Source: Candidatus Aenigmatarchaeota archaeon (GTDB lineage: Archaea; Aenigmatarchaeota; Aenigmatarchaeia; PWEA01; B50-G16). From it: DNA of 7,402 nt. Below, in pieces: positions 6,020 to 7,402 of the stretch. The notes under the pieces were generated by a model, which saw only the letters and a list, made by a program, of their open reading frames with translations, was not told where the DNA came from and did no database searches. How positions within the stretch are numbered: the stretch's first letter is position 1; every line of letters starts with the position of its first letter. The stretch lies in the NCBI GenBank assembly GCA_003663345.1, contig QMZU01000035.1, forward strand, positions 1 to 7,402. Direction: 5' to 3'. Both the position numbers and the translations under genes were made by a program.

Positions 6020-6046
6020 TTACACCGTAATACATTATTATTACAC
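6020..6046. repeat. Two TTACAC direct repeats spaced 21 bp
   Basis: TTACAC occurs at 6020-6025 and 6041-6046, a spacing of 21 bp or two helical turns, so both copies face the same side of the DNA. The first copy overlaps the GGTG ribosome site of the minus-strand gene and the second overlaps one arm of the inverted repeat at 6027-6044. The match is only 6 bp. Confidence 0.35.
6027..6044. promoter_or_regulatory. Candidate operator: GTAATA-N6-TATTAC inverted repeat
   Basis: A perfect 6-bp inverted repeat with a 6-bp spacer lies between the TATA-like box and the predicted transcription start of the RHH-nucleotidyltransferase gene. RHH proteins bind DNA as dimers at short inverted or direct repeats, and many repress their own genes, so this is the natural place for such a site. 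Chance occurrence in A/T-rich DNA is possible. Confidence 0.4.
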
Positions 6047-6094
6047 TTTATTAATAGAATAATATTTAAAACTAACCAAAGGCAAAGAAAGGTC

Positions 6095-7330
6095 ATGAAC
6101 GGATGCATCGTTGGCGCAGGCTACGTCGGCCAACCACTTGGTGCGGTTCTCTCTTCAAGATACAACATAACTTATGTGGACATCAACTCTGACCTTGTGA
6201 GAAGCCTCTCTGACCATAAACCAACAATACACGAACCCGGTCTTGAAGACCTGTTCAAGAAGAACAAGGAAAGAATATCCGCCACAACCGATTACTCTGC
6301 GGTGCGCAATTCGGACTTCGTGATGCTCTGTGTTGGAACACCACAGGACATGCCGTGGGACACGAGATATCTTGAAGAGTCCGCTTCGGAGATCGGCAGG
6401 AACCTTTCAAAAGGAACGCTCATCATGGTCCGCAGCACAGTTCCTGTTGGAACCAACAGGCGACTTGCATCCATAATCGAGAGGGAGAGCGGTCTCAAAG
6501 CAGGAGAAGGTTTCTACATGTGCCACTGCCCGGAGAGGATGAGGGAATCCAAAGCGATCCAGGATATCCTGAACCAGGAGAAGATAATAGGAGGTTTGAA
6601 CAGAAAGAGCGCAGAACTGGGCGCAAAGATATTCGACGATATGGGAATAAAGACAAGGATAGTATCATCTCCCGAGGCTGCCGAGTATATCAAACTGAAA
6701 ACAAACGAACTCCTTGCAACACATATCGCGATCCAGAACCAGATGGCAAGGGAGTGTGACGCTCTGGGGCTGGATGTACATGAGATAAGGGAGATGGTCG
6801 GGTCTGACCCGAGAATCACCTGCACATCCACATTCATTCCAGGTCCGGGTGTGGGTGGATACTGTCTCACCAAGGATTCCTATATACTTCAGAAAACCCT
6901 TAACGAGAAGGGTCTCCATTCAAAACTTATAGATGTGGAGAGGGAGATAAACAACTCACAGCCGCTCTACGTGGCGGATGAGGTTAAAAGAATGGTAGAA
7001 GGTGGTACCATAGGAATACTCGGACTCACCTTCAAAGGAAATACCGATGACCTGAGGGAAACACCAATCAAAAGAATAATCGAGTCCCTGAAGGAACACA
7101 CACTCAGAATTCACGACCCTCACGCAGACCCGGAAGAGGTCAGAAGATTCTTCGGAATTGAACACGTCGGACTTGAAGATGCGGTGAACTCGGACTTGAT
7201 CCTCATAGGGGCTGACCATGATTTCTACAGAAACCCGGAGGTTCAGAACCTCCTTCGTAACAGAAGGGTCTACGATGCAAGGAACATCCTTGATGGAGAT
7301 AATGTGAAAAAACTTGGTGTTGGAAGGTGA
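6095..7330 (+). CDS. UDP-sugar 6-dehydrogenase (UDP-GlcDH / UDP-ManNAcDH family)
   Basis: Oxidises C6 of a UDP-sugar to the uronic acid with two NAD+, a cytoplasmic step supplying acidic sugars for surface glycans. It has 411 residues, normal for the family. The Rossmann motif is GAGYVG (7-12) with Asp29 for the NAD ribose. Further motifs are CVGTP (79-83), RSTVPVGT (113-120), CPER with Glu147, the catalytic Lys200 and Asn204 in the helix at 198-215, and GPGVGGYC with catalytic Cys257, followed by LTKD; GLTFKGNTDDLRETP (310-324) marks the C-terminal UDP-binding domain. The frame is open upstream to an ATG at 5999, but the extra 32 residues overlap the divergent gene and the promoters, and the protein proper starts at 6095. 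It reads into the next gene 4 bp downstream. UDP-glucose versus UDP-GlcNAc/ManNAc cannot be decided; the motifs look somewhat closer to the WecC side. Confidence 0.95.
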   Translation: MNGCIVGAGYVGQPLGAVLSSRYNITYVDINSDLVRSLSDHKPTIHEPGLEDLFKKNKERISATTDYSAVRNSDFVMLCVGTPQDMPWDTRYLEESASEIGRNLSKGTLIMVRSTVPVGTNRRLASIIERESGLKAGEGFYMCHCPERMRESKAIQDILNQEKIIGGLNRKSAELGAKIFDDMGIKTRIVSSPEAAEYIKLKTNELLATHIAIQNQMARECDALGLDVHEIREMVGSDPRITCTSTFIPGPGVGGYCLTKDSYILQKTLNEKGLHSKLIDVEREINNSQPLYVADEVKRMVEGGTIGILGLTFKGNTDDLRETPIKRIIESLKEHTLRIHDPHADPEEVRRFFGIEHVGLEDAVNSDLILIGADHDFYRNPEVQNLLRNRRVYDARNILDGDNVKKLGVGR

Positions 7331-7331
7331 T
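7326..7331 (+). promoter_or_regulatory. Ribosome binding site of the SDR gene, overlapping the dehydrogenase stop
   Basis: GGTGAT overlaps the TGA stop of the dehydrogenase (7328-7330) and lies 3 nt before the ATG at 7335. This indicates co-transcription and probably coupled translation. Confidence 0.8.
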
Positions 7332-7334
7332 AGA

Positions 7335-7402
7335 ATGGAAAGGGTTTTGATAACAGGCGGAGCCGGGTTCGTTGGCACAACCCTTGCGCTCCATCTCTCA
7401 GG
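7335..7402 (+). CDS. NAD-dependent epimerase/dehydratase (extended SDR), N-terminus only
   Basis: Only the first 22 residues are in the window. They begin MERVLITGGAGFVG and continue into a helix TTLALHLS. TGGAGFVG is the NAD-binding signature of extended short-chain dehydrogenases such as UDP-glucose or UDP-GlcNAc 4-epimerase and NDP-sugar dehydratases. The gene follows the UDP-sugar dehydrogenase after 4 bp with its ribosome site on that gene's stop codon, so the two form an operon and probably act on the same or successive nucleotide sugars. Which reaction it performs cannot be told from this fragment. Confidence 0.85.
   Translation, partial: MERVLITGGAGFVGTTLALHLS

Larger units (their letters stand above)
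6018..6094. promoter_or_regulatory. Divergent promoter region, RHH-nucleotidyltransferase / UDP-sugar dehydrogenase
   Basis: This is the largest gap of the window and very A/T-rich. On the minus strand, TATTAATAAAG (6046-6056) predicts a start near 6025 and a leader of about 8 nt holding GGTG (complement of 6023-6026) before the ATG at 6017. On the plus strand, TTTAAA (6065-6070) lies about 27 bp from the ATG at 6095, suggesting a leaderless or very short-leader mRNA, though AAAGG (6088-6092) is also present 2 nt before the ATG. The two boxes are back to back, so factors loading on one could hinder the other. Confidence 0.55.

Noticed and set aside
6049..6056. TATTAATA palindrome as a second operator
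   Set aside because: It coincides with the TATA-like box of the minus-strand gene and is a common by-product of A/T-rich sequence.
5999..6094. Longer dehydrogenase reading from an ATG at 5999
   Set aside because: The extension would overlap the RHH gene start and cover both divergent promoters. The Rossmann fold begins at the ATG at 6095, as in family members.

Overview
The window looks archaeal. It carries the archaeal secF-secD gene order, a geranylgeranyl reductase-family flavoprotein (isoprenoid lipid saturation) and a GGTGAT-type Shine-Dalgarno. A/T-rich TATA-like boxes lie about 25-30 bp upstream of starts in very short intergenic gaps. A moderately A/T-rich euryarchaeal-type genome fits, but nothing here fixes the lineage.

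Layout: (1) 1-2420, minus strand: secF followed with no gap by secD, which runs off the left edge. (2) 2459-3511, plus: geranylgeranyl reductase-family protein. (3) 3497-4186, minus: family 2 glycosyltransferase of the dolichyl-phosphate mannose synthase type. (4) 4244-5200, plus: UPF0104/LPG-synthase-TM 'flippase-like' membrane protein. (5) 5187-6017, minus: ribbon-helix-helix DNA-binding domain fused to a sugar-nucleotidyltransferase-like domain. (6) 6095-7330, plus: UDP-sugar 6-dehydrogenase. (7) 7335 to the right edge, plus: start of an NAD-dependent sugar epimerase/dehydratase. Non-coding space is limited to gaps of 38, 57, 77 and 4 bp. The first three are divergent promoter regions. Two convergent gene pairs overlap tail to tail by 15 and 14 bp.

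How the genes may work together (inference): the reductase can saturate archaeal lipids or dolichol-type carriers, the DPM-like glycosyltransferase would charge such a carrier with a sugar, and the UPF0104 protein resembles membrane parts of archaeal glycosylation enzymes. The nucleotidyltransferase-like protein, the dehydrogenase and the SDR belong to nucleotide-sugar chemistry. Together they look like part of a lipid-carrier glycan or protein N-glycosylation locus, beside a SecDF pair whose exported SecD domain is rich in N-x-S/T sequons.

The strongest candidate for something new is gene 5. It is a DNA-binding RHH domain on a nucleotidyltransferase fold whose GxGTR signature and second metal-ligand position look altered. 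A perfect 6-bp inverted repeat sits in its own promoter region, which it shares with the divergent UDP-sugar dehydrogenase. This suggests a regulator that senses a nucleotide sugar, or an enzyme that controls its own gene. That idea is a hypothesis built on visible sequence, not a demonstrated function.
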